Shown: piece after piece, positions 39,651-48,455 of the stretch | Layout: every line of letters begins with the position of its first letter | How positions within the stretch are numbered: the stretch's first letter is position 1 | Source: Thermus igniterrae ATCC 700962 | GTDB taxonomy: Bacteria; Deinococcota; Deinococci; Deinococcales; Thermaceae | Assembly (NCBI RefSeq): GCF_000376265.1 | Contig: NZ_AQWU01000069.1 | Coordinates: 21,809 to 85,808, forward strand | DNA length: 64,000 nt | Direction of reading: 5' to 3' | Program-made: the position numbers and the translations under genes | Notes under the pieces: generated by a model | Seen by the model: the letters and a program-made list of their open reading frames with translations, nothing else | Told to the model about the DNA's origin: nothing | The model's database searches: none

Positions 39651-40336
39651 GCCTGCTTCAGGAGGCCAAAGAGGCCCCAGTGCTCCCGCAAGAGCTCCGG
39701 GTGCCACTGCACCCCCAGGAAGAAGGGGTGTCCCTCCAGGGCCACGGCTTCCACCAAACCGTCTGGGGCCGCGGCTAGCGGCTTCAGTCCCTGGCCCAAG
39801 GCCTTGATCCCCTGGTGGTGATAGGAGTTGACCCGGAAGGTTTCGGGGAAGAGGGTGTTCAGCGGGCTTGGTCCCACCTGGCGCACGGTGTGGGCCAGGG
39901 CCGGAGGAGGGCTTTTTTGGAAGTGCTGTACCCTGTTGGGCCCTTGGGCCTCGAGGTCCTGGTAGAGGCTTCCCCCCAGGGCCACGTTCATCACCTGCAG
40001 ACCCCGGCAGACCCCCAGGGTGGGGAGGCCTTGGCTGGCGGCGTACCGGGCCAGGAAAAGCTCGTGGCCATCCCGTTCCGGGCTCACCTCCCCCAACCTG
40101 GGATGGGGCTCTTCCCCGTAGAGGAGGGGGTCCAGGTCCCCGCCCCCGGGCAGGAGGAGGCCGTCCAGATGGGGCAGGATGCGCTCCAGGGCCTCTGGGG
40201 GTTGCGGGGGCAGGAGGACATAGGCCAGGCCCTGGGCGGCCAGGGTTTCCAGGTAGGGCTCCAGCACGCCCCAAAACCTTGCCCTCATGACGCCCTCGCT
40301 CAGGCGGGACTGGGTGGCCACCCCAATGCGGCGCAT
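39647..40336 (-). CDS. PuuD-like class I glutamine amidotransferase (C26 peptidase)
   Basis: A 229-residue protein with the triad of gamma-glutamyl hydrolases: nucleophile Cys in LGVCRGLQVMNVALGG, His and Glu in GVQWHPEL, plus the VNSYHHQ loop typical of PuuD and PuuD-like enzymes. PuuD removes glutamate from gamma-glutamyl-GABA in putrescine use; related proteins act on other gamma-glutamyl compounds. The stop overlaps the end of the decarboxylase gene by 4 bp on the opposite strand. A polyamine link with that decarboxylase is possible but unproven. Confidence 0.8.
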   Translation of the reverse strand: MRRIGVATQSRLSEGVMRARFWGVLEPYLETLAAQGLAYVLLPPQPPEALERILPHLDGLLLPGGGDLDPLLYGEEPHPRLGEVSPERDGHELFLARYAASQGLPTLGVCRGLQVMNVALGGSLYQDLEAQGPNRVQHFQKSPPPALAHTVRQVGPSPLNTLFPETFRVNSYHHQGIKALGQGLKPLAAAPDGLVEAVALEGHPFFLGVQWHPELLREHWGLFGLLKQA

Positions 40337-40375
40337 TGCCTCAGTCTAGTCCAGACGGCTCCGGGACCTGCCTCC

Positions 40376-40405
40376 TTGACGGGAGGGGTGGGATGAGGGT
40401 ATGGT
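40376..40405 (+). promoter_or_regulatory. Promoter of the tetR-acyl-CoA operon
   Basis: TTGACG (40376-40381), an 18-nt spacer and TATGGT (40400-40405). The predicted start falls on the palindrome at 40411-40426, so repressor binding would block initiation. Confidence 0.65.
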
Positions 40406-40410
40406 GTGCT

Positions 40411-40426
40411 TACCGACCGGTCGGTG
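40411..40426. promoter_or_regulatory. PfmR-type TetR operator, site 1
   Basis: TACCGACCGGTCGGTG contains a perfect 14-bp palindrome (40412-40425) and agrees with every fixed base of the PfmR consensus I recall from T. thermophilus HB8, TACCGACCGNTNGGTN. It lies 5 nt before the TetR gene's ATG, at the expected transcription start. Autorepression is inferred. Confidence 0.8.
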
Positions 40427-40430
40427 AGCC

Positions 40431-41006
40431 ATGGTGACCACCACCCGCGACCGCATCCTGGAGGAGGCCGCAAAGCTCTTCACCGAGAAGGGCTACGAGG
40501 CCACCAGCGTTCAGGACATTGCCCAGGCCCTGGGCCTTTCCAAGGCGGCTTTGTACCACCACTTCCGCAGCAAGGAGGAGATCCTGGCCGAGATCAGCCT
40601 CCTGGCCCTGGAGGGCCTCCTCAGGGCAGGGGAGAAGGCCCTCGGGACCGAGGACCCCCGGGAGGCCCTCCGCCAGTTCATGGAGGCCCACGCCCGCTTC
40701 TTTGAGGAGAACTACGCCTTCTTCGTCACCATGCTCCAAGGCATCAAGAGCCTCTCCCCGGAAAACCGCGCCAGGACCGTGGCCCTGCGGGACCGGCACG
40801 AGGCTAACCTGCGGGAAATCCTGCGGCGGGGGATGGCCCAGGGGGTCTTCCGCCCCGTGGACGTGGCCTTGGCGGGACGGGCGGTGCTTTCCATGCTCAA
40901 CTGGATGATCCGCTGGTTCCGCCCCGGGGGGCCCATGCGGGCTGAGGAGGTGGCCCGGGGGTACTTTGACCTGATCCTGAGGGGGCTTGAAGATGGAAGT
41001 ACCTGA
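40431..41006 (+). CDS. TetR-family repressor, PfmR-like
   Basis: A 191-residue TetR regulator: the DNA-binding HTH lies in residues 8-54 (TSVQDIAQALGLSKAALYHHFRSKEEIL), with a helical C-terminal ligand domain (about 60-185). Relatives of this type in Thermus (PfmR, FadR) sense acyl-CoAs. Its own gene has a PfmR-type operator at the promoter, and the next genes are acyl-CoA enzymes, so it should repress fatty-acid or phenylacyl metabolism until acyl-CoA accumulates. Whether this is PfmR itself or a close relative is not certain. Confidence 0.82.
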   Translation: MVTTTRDRILEEAAKLFTEKGYEATSVQDIAQALGLSKAALYHHFRSKEEILAEISLLALEGLLRAGEKALGTEDPREALRQFMEAHARFFEENYAFFVTMLQGIKSLSPENRARTVALRDRHEANLREILRRGMAQGVFRPVDVALAGRAVLSMLNWMIRWFRPGGPMRAEEVARGYFDLILRGLEDGST

Positions 41007-42129
41007 GCACAGGGAGATCCGCGAGCTGGCCCGGCGGTTTTTGGAAGAGGCACGGCCTCTTCTCTGGGAGTACGAGGCCAAGGAGGCCTTCCCCTGGCCC
41101 CTGGTGGAGCGGATGGCGGAGCTGGGGTTTTTGGGGGTCTTCGTCCCCGAGGCGCTAGGGGGGGCGGGCCTGGACTTTTGGGCCTACATCGCCCTCCTGG
41201 AGGAGCTTGGAGGGGTTTCCTCCCTTCGCTCTATCCTCTCCGTGCAGCAGAGCCTGGTCCTCACCCCCCTCCTCACCTTTGGCAAGGAGGCGCAGAAGCG
41301 GCGCTACGTTCCCAGGCTGGCCCGGGGAGAGATCCTCGGGGCCTTCGGCCTCACGGAGCCGGGTTCGGGCTCGGATGCGGCAAGCCTTCGGACCAGGGCC
41401 CATCGGGACGGGGCCTTTTACGTGCTGGAGGGGCAGAAGACCTTCATCTCCCACGCCAACGTGGCCGAGGTCTTCCTCATCTTCGCCAAGACCGATCCCC
41501 AGGCCGGGGCCCGGGGCATCACCTGCTTTTTGGTGGAACGGGGGGACGGGGTGAGGACCCAGCCCCTGAAGGGCAAGCTGGGCCTTCGGGCGGCGGACAC
41601 CGGGGTGGTCTTCCTGGACGGGGTGCGGGTGCCCGAGGATCGGGTGCTGGGACGCGAAGGGGAGGGCTTCCGCATTGCCATGGCCACCCTGGATACCGGG
41701 CGCATCTCCCTGGCGGCGGGGGCGGTGGGGCTTATGCAGCGGGCCCTGGACCTCTCCTTGCGGTACACCCGGGAGCGGGAGCAGTTTGGCCGTCCTGTGG
41801 CCTCCTTCCAGCTCGTCCAAGGCCATCTGGCGGAGATGAAGCTGGACCTCGAGGCCAGCCGCCTCCTCACCTACCAGGCGGCCTGGAAGAAGCAGAAGGG
41901 GGAGCGGTACACCCTGGAGGCCAGTCTGGCCAAGCTCTACGCCTCCGAGGCCGCCAACCGGGTGGCCTACCGGGCCATCCAGGTCCACGGGGGGTACGGC
42001 TTCCTGGAGGAGTACGAGGTGGCCCGGCTTTACCGGGATGCCCGCATCCTCACCCTCTACGAGGGCACCAGCGAGGTGCAGCGGCTCATCATCGGGGCGC
42101 ACCTCACGGGGATGAAGGGGTTTGCCTGA
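40993..42129 (+). CDS. Acyl-CoA dehydrogenase
   Basis: A 378-residue FAD enzyme with the usual landmarks: FGLTEPGSGSDAAS (FAD/substrate loop), the flavin-contacting RTREREQFGRPV-type segment YTREREQFGRPVASFQ, VHGGYGFLEEYEVARLYRD and the catalytic Glu in LYEGTSEVQR. It performs the first oxidation of beta-oxidation with electrons passed to ETF. The ATG at 40993 sits inside the end of the TetR gene (14-nt overlap) with GAGGGGG before it. Confidence 0.9.
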   Translation: MEVPEHREIRELARRFLEEARPLLWEYEAKEAFPWPLVERMAELGFLGVFVPEALGGAGLDFWAYIALLEELGGVSSLRSILSVQQSLVLTPLLTFGKEAQKRRYVPRLARGEILGAFGLTEPGSGSDAASLRTRAHRDGAFYVLEGQKTFISHANVAEVFLIFAKTDPQAGARGITCFLVERGDGVRTQPLKGKLGLRAADTGVVFLDGVRVPEDRVLGREGEGFRIAMATLDTGRISLAAGAVGLMQRALDLSLRYTREREQFGRPVASFQLVQGHLAEMKLDLEASRLLTYQAAWKKQKGERYTLEASLAKLYASEAANRVAYRAIQVHGGYGFLEEYEVARLYRDARILTLYEGTSEVQRLIIGAHLTGMKGFA

Positions 42130-42157
42130 AGCAGGAGGCCGGGCATCGGATGCGCTC

Positions 42158-42928
42158 ATGGGACGGCTAGAGGGCAAGGTCATCCTGGTCACGGGGGCGG
42201 CCCACGGGATTGGGCGGGCGGCTTTGGAGCTCTTCGCAAAGGAGGGGGCTCGGCTGGTGGGGGTGGACCTCGAGGCCGACCCCCTGGCGGAAGCGGTGGG
42301 AGCCCTTGACGCGGAGGCCCTGGCCGTCCCTGCGGACGTGGCTGACCCTGAAGGGGTGGAGAAGGCCTTCGCCGAAGCCCTGGAGGAGTTCGGCCGTCTG
42401 GACGGGGTGGCCCACTTCGCCGGGGTGGCCCGCTCCCGCCTCCTCTGGAAGATGTCCCTGGAGGCGTGGGAGGAGGTCCTCAGGGTCAACCTCACGGGAA
42501 GCTTCCTGGTGGCCAAGAAGGCTGGGGAGGTGATGGCGGGGGGCAGCCTGGTCCTCACCGGCTCGGTGGCCGCCCTGGGGGCCCTGGGCGTGGCCCACTA
42601 CGCGGCCAGCAAGATGGGAGTGGTGGGCCTGGTACGCACCCTGGCCCTGGAGCTGGCCCGGAAGGGAATCCGGGTGAACGCCCTGGTGCCCGGCCTCATT
42701 GAAACCCGCATGACCGCGGGGCTTCCCCCGTGGTCCTGGGCCCAGGAGGTGGAGGCCTCCCCCCTCAAGCGCTCGGGGCGGCCTTGGGAGGTGGCCCAGG
42801 CGGCCCTTTTCCTCCTTTCCGATGAGGCCAGCTTCATCACCGGCCAGGCCCTTTTCGTGGACGGGGGCCGTTCCATTGTGGGACCCCCGGGGCTTCCCCC
42901 GGGGTTTGGTGGCAAGGAGGTGGTGTGA
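42158..42928 (+). CDS. SDR, 3-hydroxyacyl-CoA-dehydrogenase/FabG-like
   Basis: A 256-residue classical SDR: LVTGAAHGIGRAA, VDLEADP (Asp prefers NAD), the VNLTGSF and TGSVAALG strand with catalytic Ser, and HYAASKMG with Tyr/Lys. Likely oxidises or reduces a 3-hydroxyacyl-CoA, consistent with the neighbouring dehydratase and dehydrogenase. It starts 28 nt after the acyl-CoA dehydrogenase stop and shares the operon. Confidence 0.82.
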   Translation: MGRLEGKVILVTGAAHGIGRAALELFAKEGARLVGVDLEADPLAEAVGALDAEALAVPADVADPEGVEKAFAEALEEFGRLDGVAHFAGVARSRLLWKMSLEAWEEVLRVNLTGSFLVAKKAGEVMAGGSLVLTGSVAALGALGVAHYAASKMGVVGLVRTLALELARKGIRVNALVPGLIETRMTAGLPPWSWAQEVEASPLKRSGRPWEVAQAALFLLSDEASFITGQALFVDGGRSIVGPPGLPPGFGGKEVV

Positions 42929-43395
42929 TGCCCATGTACTTCGAGGACTTTGAGGTCGGCCAGCGGTTCCAGACCCCAGCCCGTACCGTGACGGAGGCGG
43001 ACGTGGTGAACTTCGCCGGGGTTTCGGGGGACTACAACCCCATCCACACCGACGCGGAGTTCGCCAAGACCACTCCCTTCGGCCAGCGCATCGCCCACGG
43101 GCTTCTGGTGCTCTCCATGCTCACCGGCCTGCGCCAGCGCTCAGGGCACTTTGAGGGCACGGTGATCGCCTGGATGGAGATCCGCAACTACAAGTTCCTC
43201 AAGCCCGTCTTCATCGGGGACACCGTGCGGGGGGAGAGCGAGATCCTGGAGAAGCACGAGACCTCCAAGCCCGACCGCGGGGTGGTGGTGCAACGGGTGC
43301 GGGTGCTGAACCAGCGGGGCGAGGTGGTGCAGGAGGGGGAGTTCGTGACCATGATCCGCAGGCGGCCTGTTCCTGCGGAAGCGGGTGGGGCATGA
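42928..43395 (+). CDS. MaoC-like hydratase (R-specific enoyl-CoA hydratase type)
   Basis: A 155-residue single hot-dog protein with the active-site motif GDYNPIHTDAEFA (Asp and His) and RIAHGLLVLSMLTGL, both diagnostic of MaoC/PhaJ hydratases. It would hydrate 2-enoyl-CoA to the R-3-hydroxyacyl-CoA. The start ATG at 42928 overlaps the upstream stop by one base (TGATG). Strong coupling to the SDR supports a shared 3-hydroxyacyl-CoA intermediate. Confidence 0.87.
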   Translation: MPMYFEDFEVGQRFQTPARTVTEADVVNFAGVSGDYNPIHTDAEFAKTTPFGQRIAHGLLVLSMLTGLRQRSGHFEGTVIAWMEIRNYKFLKPVFIGDTVRGESEILEKHETSKPDRGVVVQRVRVLNQRGEVVQEGEFVTMIRRRPVPAEAGGA

Positions 43396-43745
43396 GCCCC
43401 TTCGCCCGCTGGTTCCAGGCGGAGGTCCTGCGGCGGGAGGGGGGCGAGGCGGAGCTCCGCCTTCCCGTGCGGGAGGAGTTTCTCCAGGGCCAGGGGCTGG
43501 TCCACGGGGGCATCCTGGCGGCCCTTCTGGACAGCGCCCTGGGCCAGGCGGTGGAGGGGCTTGGCGTGCGGGTGGTGACCGCGGAGCTTTCCGTGAGCTA
43601 CCTGCGCCCGGTGCGGGAGGGGGTGCTTTTGGCCCGGGGAAGGGTCATCCACGCGGGGAACCGGCTTTTCCACGCCGTAGGGGAGGCCTGGCTGGGGGAG
43701 GAGCGGGTGGCCTACGCCAAGGGGGTCTTCTACCGGGTGGGCTGA
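43392..43745 (+). CDS. PaaI-type hot-dog thioesterase
   Basis: A 117-residue hot-dog protein. The conserved stretch LVHGGILAALLDSALGQAV places the catalytic Asp in the long helix as in PaaI thioesterases. PaaI enzymes release CoA from stalled aryl- or acyl-CoA. The start overlaps the MaoC stop (ATGA). Phenylacetyl- versus fatty-acyl specificity cannot be told apart. Confidence 0.83.
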   Translation: MSPFARWFQAEVLRREGGEAELRLPVREEFLQGQGLVHGGILAALLDSALGQAVEGLGVRVVTAELSVSYLRPVREGVLLARGRVIHAGNRLFHAVGEAWLGEERVAYAKGVFYRVG

Positions 43746-43748
43746 GAG

Positions 43749-43754
43749 TATACT
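43749..43754 (+). promoter_or_regulatory. Possible internal -10 before the acyl-CoA synthetase
   Basis: TATACT lies just after the thioesterase stop in the 33-bp gap before the synthetase ATG at 43779, which has AAGGAGG. The -35 area (TCTTCT) is weak. It may give extra expression of the synthetase. Confidence 0.3.
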
Positions 43755-43778
43755 GGGTTCAACCTCAAGGAGGCCAAG

Positions 43779-45386
43779 ATGTTCCCGAGCACCATGATGG
43801 CGGAGGAGCTCAACCTCTGGGACTTCCTGGAAAGGGCGTCGGAGCTTTTCCCCAGGAAGGAGGTGGTTTCCCGCCTCCACACGGGGGAGGTGCACCGCAC
43901 CACCTACGCGGAGGTCCACCGCCGGGCCCGCCGGCTCATGGGGGGGCTCCGCGCCCTGGGCGTGGGGGTGGGGGACCGGGTGGCCACCCTGGGCTTCAAC
44001 CACTTCCGCCACCTGGAGGCCTATTTCGCCGTGCCCGGCATGGGGGCGGTGCTCCACACCGCCAACCCCCGCCTTTCCCCCAAGGAGATCGCCTACATCC
44101 TGAACCACGCGGAGGACAGGGTCCTCCTCTTTGACCCCCAGCTCCTCCCCCTGGTGGAGGCCTTAAGGCCCGAGCTCAGGACCGTGGCCCACTACGTGGT
44201 CATGGACCAAACCGCCCCCGAGGGGTACCTGGCCTACGAGGCCCTGTTGGGGGAGGAGCTGGACCCCGTGCGGGTGCCCGAGCGGGCCGCCTGCGGCATG
44301 GCCTACACCACCGGGACCACCGGCCTGCCCAAGGGGGTGGTCTACAGCCACCGGGCCCTGGTCCTCCACAGCCTGGCGGCCAACCTCACGGACGGCACCG
44401 CCCTCTCGGAGGCGGACGTGGTCCTGCCGGTGGTGCCCATGTTCCACGTGAACGCCTGGTGCCTGCCCTACGCCGCCACCCTGGTGGGGGCCAAGCAGGT
44501 CCTGCCTGGGCCCAAGCTAGACCCCGCCTCCTTGGTGGAGCTCTTTGACGCGGAGGGGGTTACCTTCACCGCCGGGGTGCCCACGGTCTGGCTGGCCCTG
44601 GCCGACCACCTGGAGGCCACCGGCCACCGCCTCAGGACCCTAAAGCGCCTGGTGGTGGGGGGCTCGGCGGCCCCCCGGAGCCTCATTGCCCGCTTTGAGG
44701 CCATGGGGGTGGAGGTGCGCCAGGGCTACGGCCTCACCGAGACCTCCCCGGTGGTGGTGCAGAACTTCCTCAAGAGCCACCTCCAGGGCCTCTCGGAGGA
44801 GGAGAAAATCTCCCTAAAGGCCAAAACGGGGTTGCCCATCCCCCTCATCCGCCTGCGGGTGGCGGACGAGGAGGGACGGCCCGTGCCCAAGGATGGCAGG
44901 ACCATGGGGGAGGTCCAGCTTAAAGGCCCCTGGATCACTGCGGGCTACTACCAGAACGCGGAGGCCAGCCGCACTGCCCTCACGGGGGACGGCTGGTTCC
45001 GCACCGGGGACATCGCCGTCTGGGATGAGGAGGGCTATCTGGAGATCAAGGACCGCCTCAAGGACCTCATCAAATCCGGGGGGGAGTGGATCTCCAGCGT
45101 GGACCTGGAGAACGCCCTCATGGGCCACCCCCAGGTGAAGGAGGCGGCGGTGGTGGCCATCCCCCACCCCAGGTGGCAGGAGCGTCCCCTGGCCGTGGTG
45201 GTGCCCCGGGGGGAGAGGCCTTCGGAGGAGGAGCTCCAGGCCCACCTCCTCCAGGCGGGATTTGCCAGGTGGCAGCTTCCCGATGCCTACGTCTTCGTGG
45301 AGGAGATCCCCAGGACCAGCGCCGGAAAGTTCCTCAAGCGGGCTCTGAGGGAGCAGTACAAGGACTTCTTTCAGGGAGGTGTCTGA
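43779..45386 (+). CDS. fadD: Long-chain fatty-acid--CoA ligase
   Basis: A 535-residue ANL-superfamily ligase with the P-loop YTTGTTGLPKG, GYGLTETSP, DGWFRTGDIAVWDEEGY and IPRTSAGKFLKRALR (catalytic Lys). Stretches such as SRLHTGEVHRTTYAEV and TANPRLSPKEIAYILNHAED closely match the structurally studied T. thermophilus long-chain acyl-CoA synthetase, so the function is well supported. It activates fatty acids with ATP and CoA. It lies within the TetR-controlled operon. Confidence 0.92.
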   Translation: MFPSTMMAEELNLWDFLERASELFPRKEVVSRLHTGEVHRTTYAEVHRRARRLMGGLRALGVGVGDRVATLGFNHFRHLEAYFAVPGMGAVLHTANPRLSPKEIAYILNHAEDRVLLFDPQLLPLVEALRPELRTVAHYVVMDQTAPEGYLAYEALLGEELDPVRVPERAACGMAYTTGTTGLPKGVVYSHRALVLHSLAANLTDGTALSEADVVLPVVPMFHVNAWCLPYAATLVGAKQVLPGPKLDPASLVELFDAEGVTFTAGVPTVWLALADHLEATGHRLRTLKRLVVGGSAAPRSLIARFEAMGVEVRQGYGLTETSPVVVQNFLKSHLQGLSEEEKISLKAKTGLPIPLIRLRVADEEGRPVPKDGRTMGEVQLKGPWITAGYYQNAEASRTALTGDGWFRTGDIAVWDEEGYLEIKDRLKDLIKSGGEWISSVDLENALMGHPQVKEAAVVAIPHPRWQERPLAVVVPRGERPSEEELQAHLLQAGFARWQLPDAYVFVEEIPRTSAGKFLKRALREQYKDFFQGGV

Positions 45387-46144
45387 TGTTTCTGGAAAAG
45401 TTTCGCTTGGACGGCCGGGTGGCCCTGGTGACCGGGGGGTCCCGGGGGCTTGGTCTCGAGGCCGCCCTGGCCCTGAGGGAGGCGGGGGCCAAGGTGGCCG
45501 TGCTGGCCCGGCGGGCGGCCTTCTTTGAGGAGGCCCGCAAGGTGCTGGGGGAGGCCCTCTACCTGGAGGGGGATGTGCGGGACGAGGCCCGGCTGGAGGC
45601 GGTGGTGGAGGAGGTGGAGCGTGAGCTTGGCCCCCTTTCCATCCTGGTGAACGCCGCCGGCATCAGCTGGGGAGCCCCCAGCCTGGAGATGCCCACGGAG
45701 AAGGTGCGGGAGGTCCTGGAGGTGAACCTGGTGGGGGCCTTCCTGGCCAGCCGGGCCGCGGCCCGGCGCATGAAGGAGCGGGGCTACGGCAAAATTCTCC
45801 ACATCGCCTCGGTGGCCGGGCTCAAGGGGGAGTTCCCCGAGGTCCTGGACGCGGTGGGCTACTCCGCCTCCAAGGGGGGGCTCATCGCCCTCACCCGGGA
45901 CCTGGCCGTGAAGTGGGGGCGGTGGGGCATCCGGGTCAACGCCCTGGCCCCGGGTTTCTTCCCCACCCGCATGACGGAGAAGGTCCTCCCCCGGGCGGAG
46001 GCCTACCTGAAGGCCACCCTCCCCCTGGGCCGCCCCGGGCAGCCGGGGGAGCTGGGGGGGGCGGTGCTCTTCCTCGCTAGCCCCGCCTCGGACTACATCA
46101 CCGGGGCCATCCTCCCCGTGGACGGGGGGGCCACGGCCCTCTAG
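45386..46144 (+). CDS. SDR, FabG-like
   Basis: A 252-residue SDR with LVTGGSRGLGLEAA, VNAAGISWG, IASVAGLKG (catalytic Ser) and VGYSASKGGLIALT (Tyr/Lys), ending DYITGAILPVDGGATAL. LARRAAF after the second strand hints at NADP preference, unlike the SDR at 42158. The start overlaps the ligase stop by one base. Likely 3-oxoacyl or 2-hydroxyacyl reduction; exact substrate unknown. Confidence 0.82.
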   Translation: MFLEKFRLDGRVALVTGGSRGLGLEAALALREAGAKVAVLARRAAFFEEARKVLGEALYLEGDVRDEARLEAVVEEVERELGPLSILVNAAGISWGAPSLEMPTEKVREVLEVNLVGAFLASRAAARRMKERGYGKILHIASVAGLKGEFPEVLDAVGYSASKGGLIALTRDLAVKWGRWGIRVNALAPGFFPTRMTEKVLPRAEAYLKATLPLGRPGQPGELGGAVLFLASPASDYITGAILPVDGGATAL

Positions 46145-46152
46145 GGGGCAGG

Positions 46153-47715
46153 ATGCGGGCCCGGGAAAGCGCCCACCTCTGGCTTCGGGAGCGGGGCTTC
46201 TCCCTGGTCTTCGGCAACCCCGGTTCCACCGAGCTTCCCTTCCTCCTGGGCCTCGAGGGCACCGCCCGGTACGTCCTCGGCCTCCACGAGGGGGTGGTGG
46301 TGGCCATGGCCGACGGCTACGCCCAGGCGGGCGGCAGGCCGGCCATGGTGAATCTCCACGCGGCCCCCGGCCTGGGCAACGCCATGGGGGCCCTGTACAC
46401 CGCCTGGAAGAACCGATCCCCCCTCCTGGTCACCGTGGGCCAGCAGGACCGGCGCCACCTTTTCCATGAGCCCCTCCTGGCCGGGCCCCTGGTGGAGATG
46501 GCTAGACCCGTGGCCAAGGCCGCTTTGGCCGTGGAGCGGGCTGAGGACGTGCCCGAGGCCCTGGAGAGGGCCTACCACCTGGCCCTCACCCCCCCGAGGG
46601 GGCCGGTGGTGGTGGTCTTCCCCATGGACCTCTGGGAGGAGGAGGCCCCGCCCCCCAGGTTCAAGGCCCTGCACCCTCCCGGCCCTCCCCAGGGGCTGGA
46701 GGGGCTGGCAGAAGCCCTTTCCCAGGCGCAGCACCCGGCTCTGGTCCTGGGGGCGGGGGCGGACACCCCGGGCGCCCGCCGGGCCGCCCTGGCCCTAGCC
46801 GAGGCCCTTAAGGCCCCAGTCTTCTCCGACCCCATCAGCCCCCGGCACCCCTTTCCCACCCACCACCCCCTCTACCGCGGCGTCCTGCCCCCGGTGGCGG
46901 CCCGCCTGCAGGCCCTCCTGGCCCCCTACGACCTGGTCCTGGTGGTGGGGGCGCCCTGCTTCCTCCGCTATCCCTACTCCCCCGCTTCCCCCGTGCCCCA
47001 GGGCACCCGGGTCCTCCTCCTCACCGACGACCCCTGGGAGGCGGCCAAGGCCGAGGCCCAGGAGGTCTACCTGGGGGACGTGGCCGAGGCCCTCCGCCGC
47101 CTGGCCCAGGGGGTGGTCCCCAGGGAGGGGTCCCTTCTTCCCTTGCCTCCGCCCTCCCTGCCTCCGGCTGAGGGGCCTTTGGGCCTGAACCCCCTCTACG
47201 CGGTGGCCCGGCTGGCCGAGGCCCTGTCGGGCCGCTTCCTGGTGGACGAGGCCATCTCCCTAAGCCCCCCCTTCCGCCGGGCCCTGAGGCGGGAGGGGGG
47301 AGGGTACCTGCACGCCGCCAGCGGAGGCCTGGGCTACGCCCCGGCGGCCGCGGTGGGGGCGGCTTTGGCGGGGGAGGCCGCGGCCGCCCTGGTGGGGGAT
47401 GGGTCCTTTCTCTTTGCCCCCCAGGCCCTCTACACTGCCCGGGAGGAGGGCTTAGACGTGGTCTTCGTGGTCCTCAACAACCGGGGCTACGGCATCCTCA
47501 AGGGGCTGGCCGAAGGTCTCTACCCGGGGCGGGGGGCGGAGGTCCCGGGCCTAGCCCTTACGGGGGTGGACTTCGCCCTCCTGGCCCAGGCCTTCGGGGT
47601 AGAAGCCCGGCGGGTGGGGACCCAGGCGGAGCTGGAAGAGGCCCTTTCGGAGCTTTCCCGGGGGCCTTTCCTCCTGGAGGTCCTCCTGGACCCCACCCCG
47701 GTTCCCGTCTTCTAG
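46153..47715 (+). CDS. Benzoylformate-decarboxylase-like ThDP enzyme
   Basis: A 520-residue thiamine-diphosphate enzyme. Residues equivalent to the active site of benzoylformate decarboxylase are present: Ser25 (NPGSTELPF), Glu46 (GLHEGVVVA, cofactor activation), His69 (NLHAAPG) and a FPTHHPLYRG segment; the cofactor motif is VGDGSFLF...LNNRGY. It would decarboxylate an aryl- or branched 2-oxo acid to an aldehyde. It is the last gene of the acyl-CoA operon, 8 nt after the SDR. The stop overlaps the convergent livF stop by 4 bp. Confidence 0.8.
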   Translation: MRARESAHLWLRERGFSLVFGNPGSTELPFLLGLEGTARYVLGLHEGVVVAMADGYAQAGGRPAMVNLHAAPGLGNAMGALYTAWKNRSPLLVTVGQQDRRHLFHEPLLAGPLVEMARPVAKAALAVERAEDVPEALERAYHLALTPPRGPVVVVFPMDLWEEEAPPPRFKALHPPGPPQGLEGLAEALSQAQHPALVLGAGADTPGARRAALALAEALKAPVFSDPISPRHPFPTHHPLYRGVLPPVAARLQALLAPYDLVLVVGAPCFLRYPYSPASPVPQGTRVLLLTDDPWEAAKAEAQEVYLGDVAEALRRLAQGVVPREGSLLPLPPPSLPPAEGPLGLNPLYAVARLAEALSGRFLVDEAISLSPPFRRALRREGGGYLHAASGGLGYAPAAAVGAALAGEAAAALVGDGSFLFAPQALYTAREEGLDVVFVVLNNRGYGILKGLAEGLYPGRGAEVPGLALTGVDFALLAQAFGVEARRVGTQAELEEALSELSRGPFLLEVLLDPTPVPVF

Positions 47716-48455
47716 AGGCCAAGGTAGGTGCGCTGGAACTGGGGGTCCTCTAGCAGGCTTGCCGCCGGCCCCTGGCGCACCAGGCGGCCATTGGAGAGCA
47801 CGTAGGCCCGGTCGGCCAGGGCCAGGGCCCGGGCGGCCTCCTGCTCCACCAGGAGCACGGTGATCCCCTCCTGGCGGATGCGGGCGATCTGCTCAAAGAC
47901 AAGGGCCCGCACCTTGGGGGCTAAGCCGGTGGAGGGCTCGTCGATGGCCAGCAGCCGGGGACGGCCCATGAGGGCCCGGCCGATAGCCAGCATTTGTTGC
48001 TCGCCCCCGGAGAGGTTGCCGGCCCGTTGCCCCCGCCTTTCCGCCAGCCGGGGGAAGAGCTCGTAGACAAAGCCAAGCTGCCGCTTCACCTCTCCTTTGG
48101 GCAGGAGAAGCCCTCCCGCCAGGAGGTTTTCCTCCACGGTGAGCTCCTTGAAGGGGCGCCGCCTTTCCGGGCAGAGCACCAGGCCCAGCCGGGCGATCTG
48201 GTGGGGGAGTAGGCCGTCTATCCGTTGCCCCAGGAAGCGCACCTCCCCCGTAAGCCGGATGTCCCCCGCCTTGGTGCCCCGGTGGAGCCAGGCCTCGAGG
48301 CGCACCAGCCCGGAGATGGCCCGGAGGAAGCTGGTCTTGCCCGCCCCGTTGGGCCCCACCAGGCAGACCAGCTCCCCTTCCCGCACCTCCAGGTCTACCC
48401 CGAAGAGGATCTGGGCCTTGCCGTAGAGGAGGGAAAGCCCCTTCACCTCAAGCAT
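47712..48455 (-). CDS. livF: Branched-chain-type ABC transporter ATPase (LivF)
   Basis: A 247-residue ATPase with Walker A GPNGAGKTS, LSGGEQQMLAIGRALM, Walker B LLAIDEPSTGLAP and LLVEQEAARAL replacing a switch His with Gln, as is common in LivF. It is the distal gene of the Liv-type importer operon and overlaps livG by 8 nt. Confidence 0.9.
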   Translation of the reverse strand: MLEVKGLSLLYGKAQILFGVDLEVREGELVCLVGPNGAGKTSFLRAISGLVRLEAWLHRGTKAGDIRLTGEVRFLGQRIDGLLPHQIARLGLVLCPERRRPFKELTVEENLLAGGLLLPKGEVKRQLGFVYELFPRLAERRGQRAGNLSGGEQQMLAIGRALMGRPRLLAIDEPSTGLAPKVRALVFEQIARIRQEGITVLLVEQEAARALALADRAYVLSNGRLVRQGPAASLLEDPQFQRTYLGL

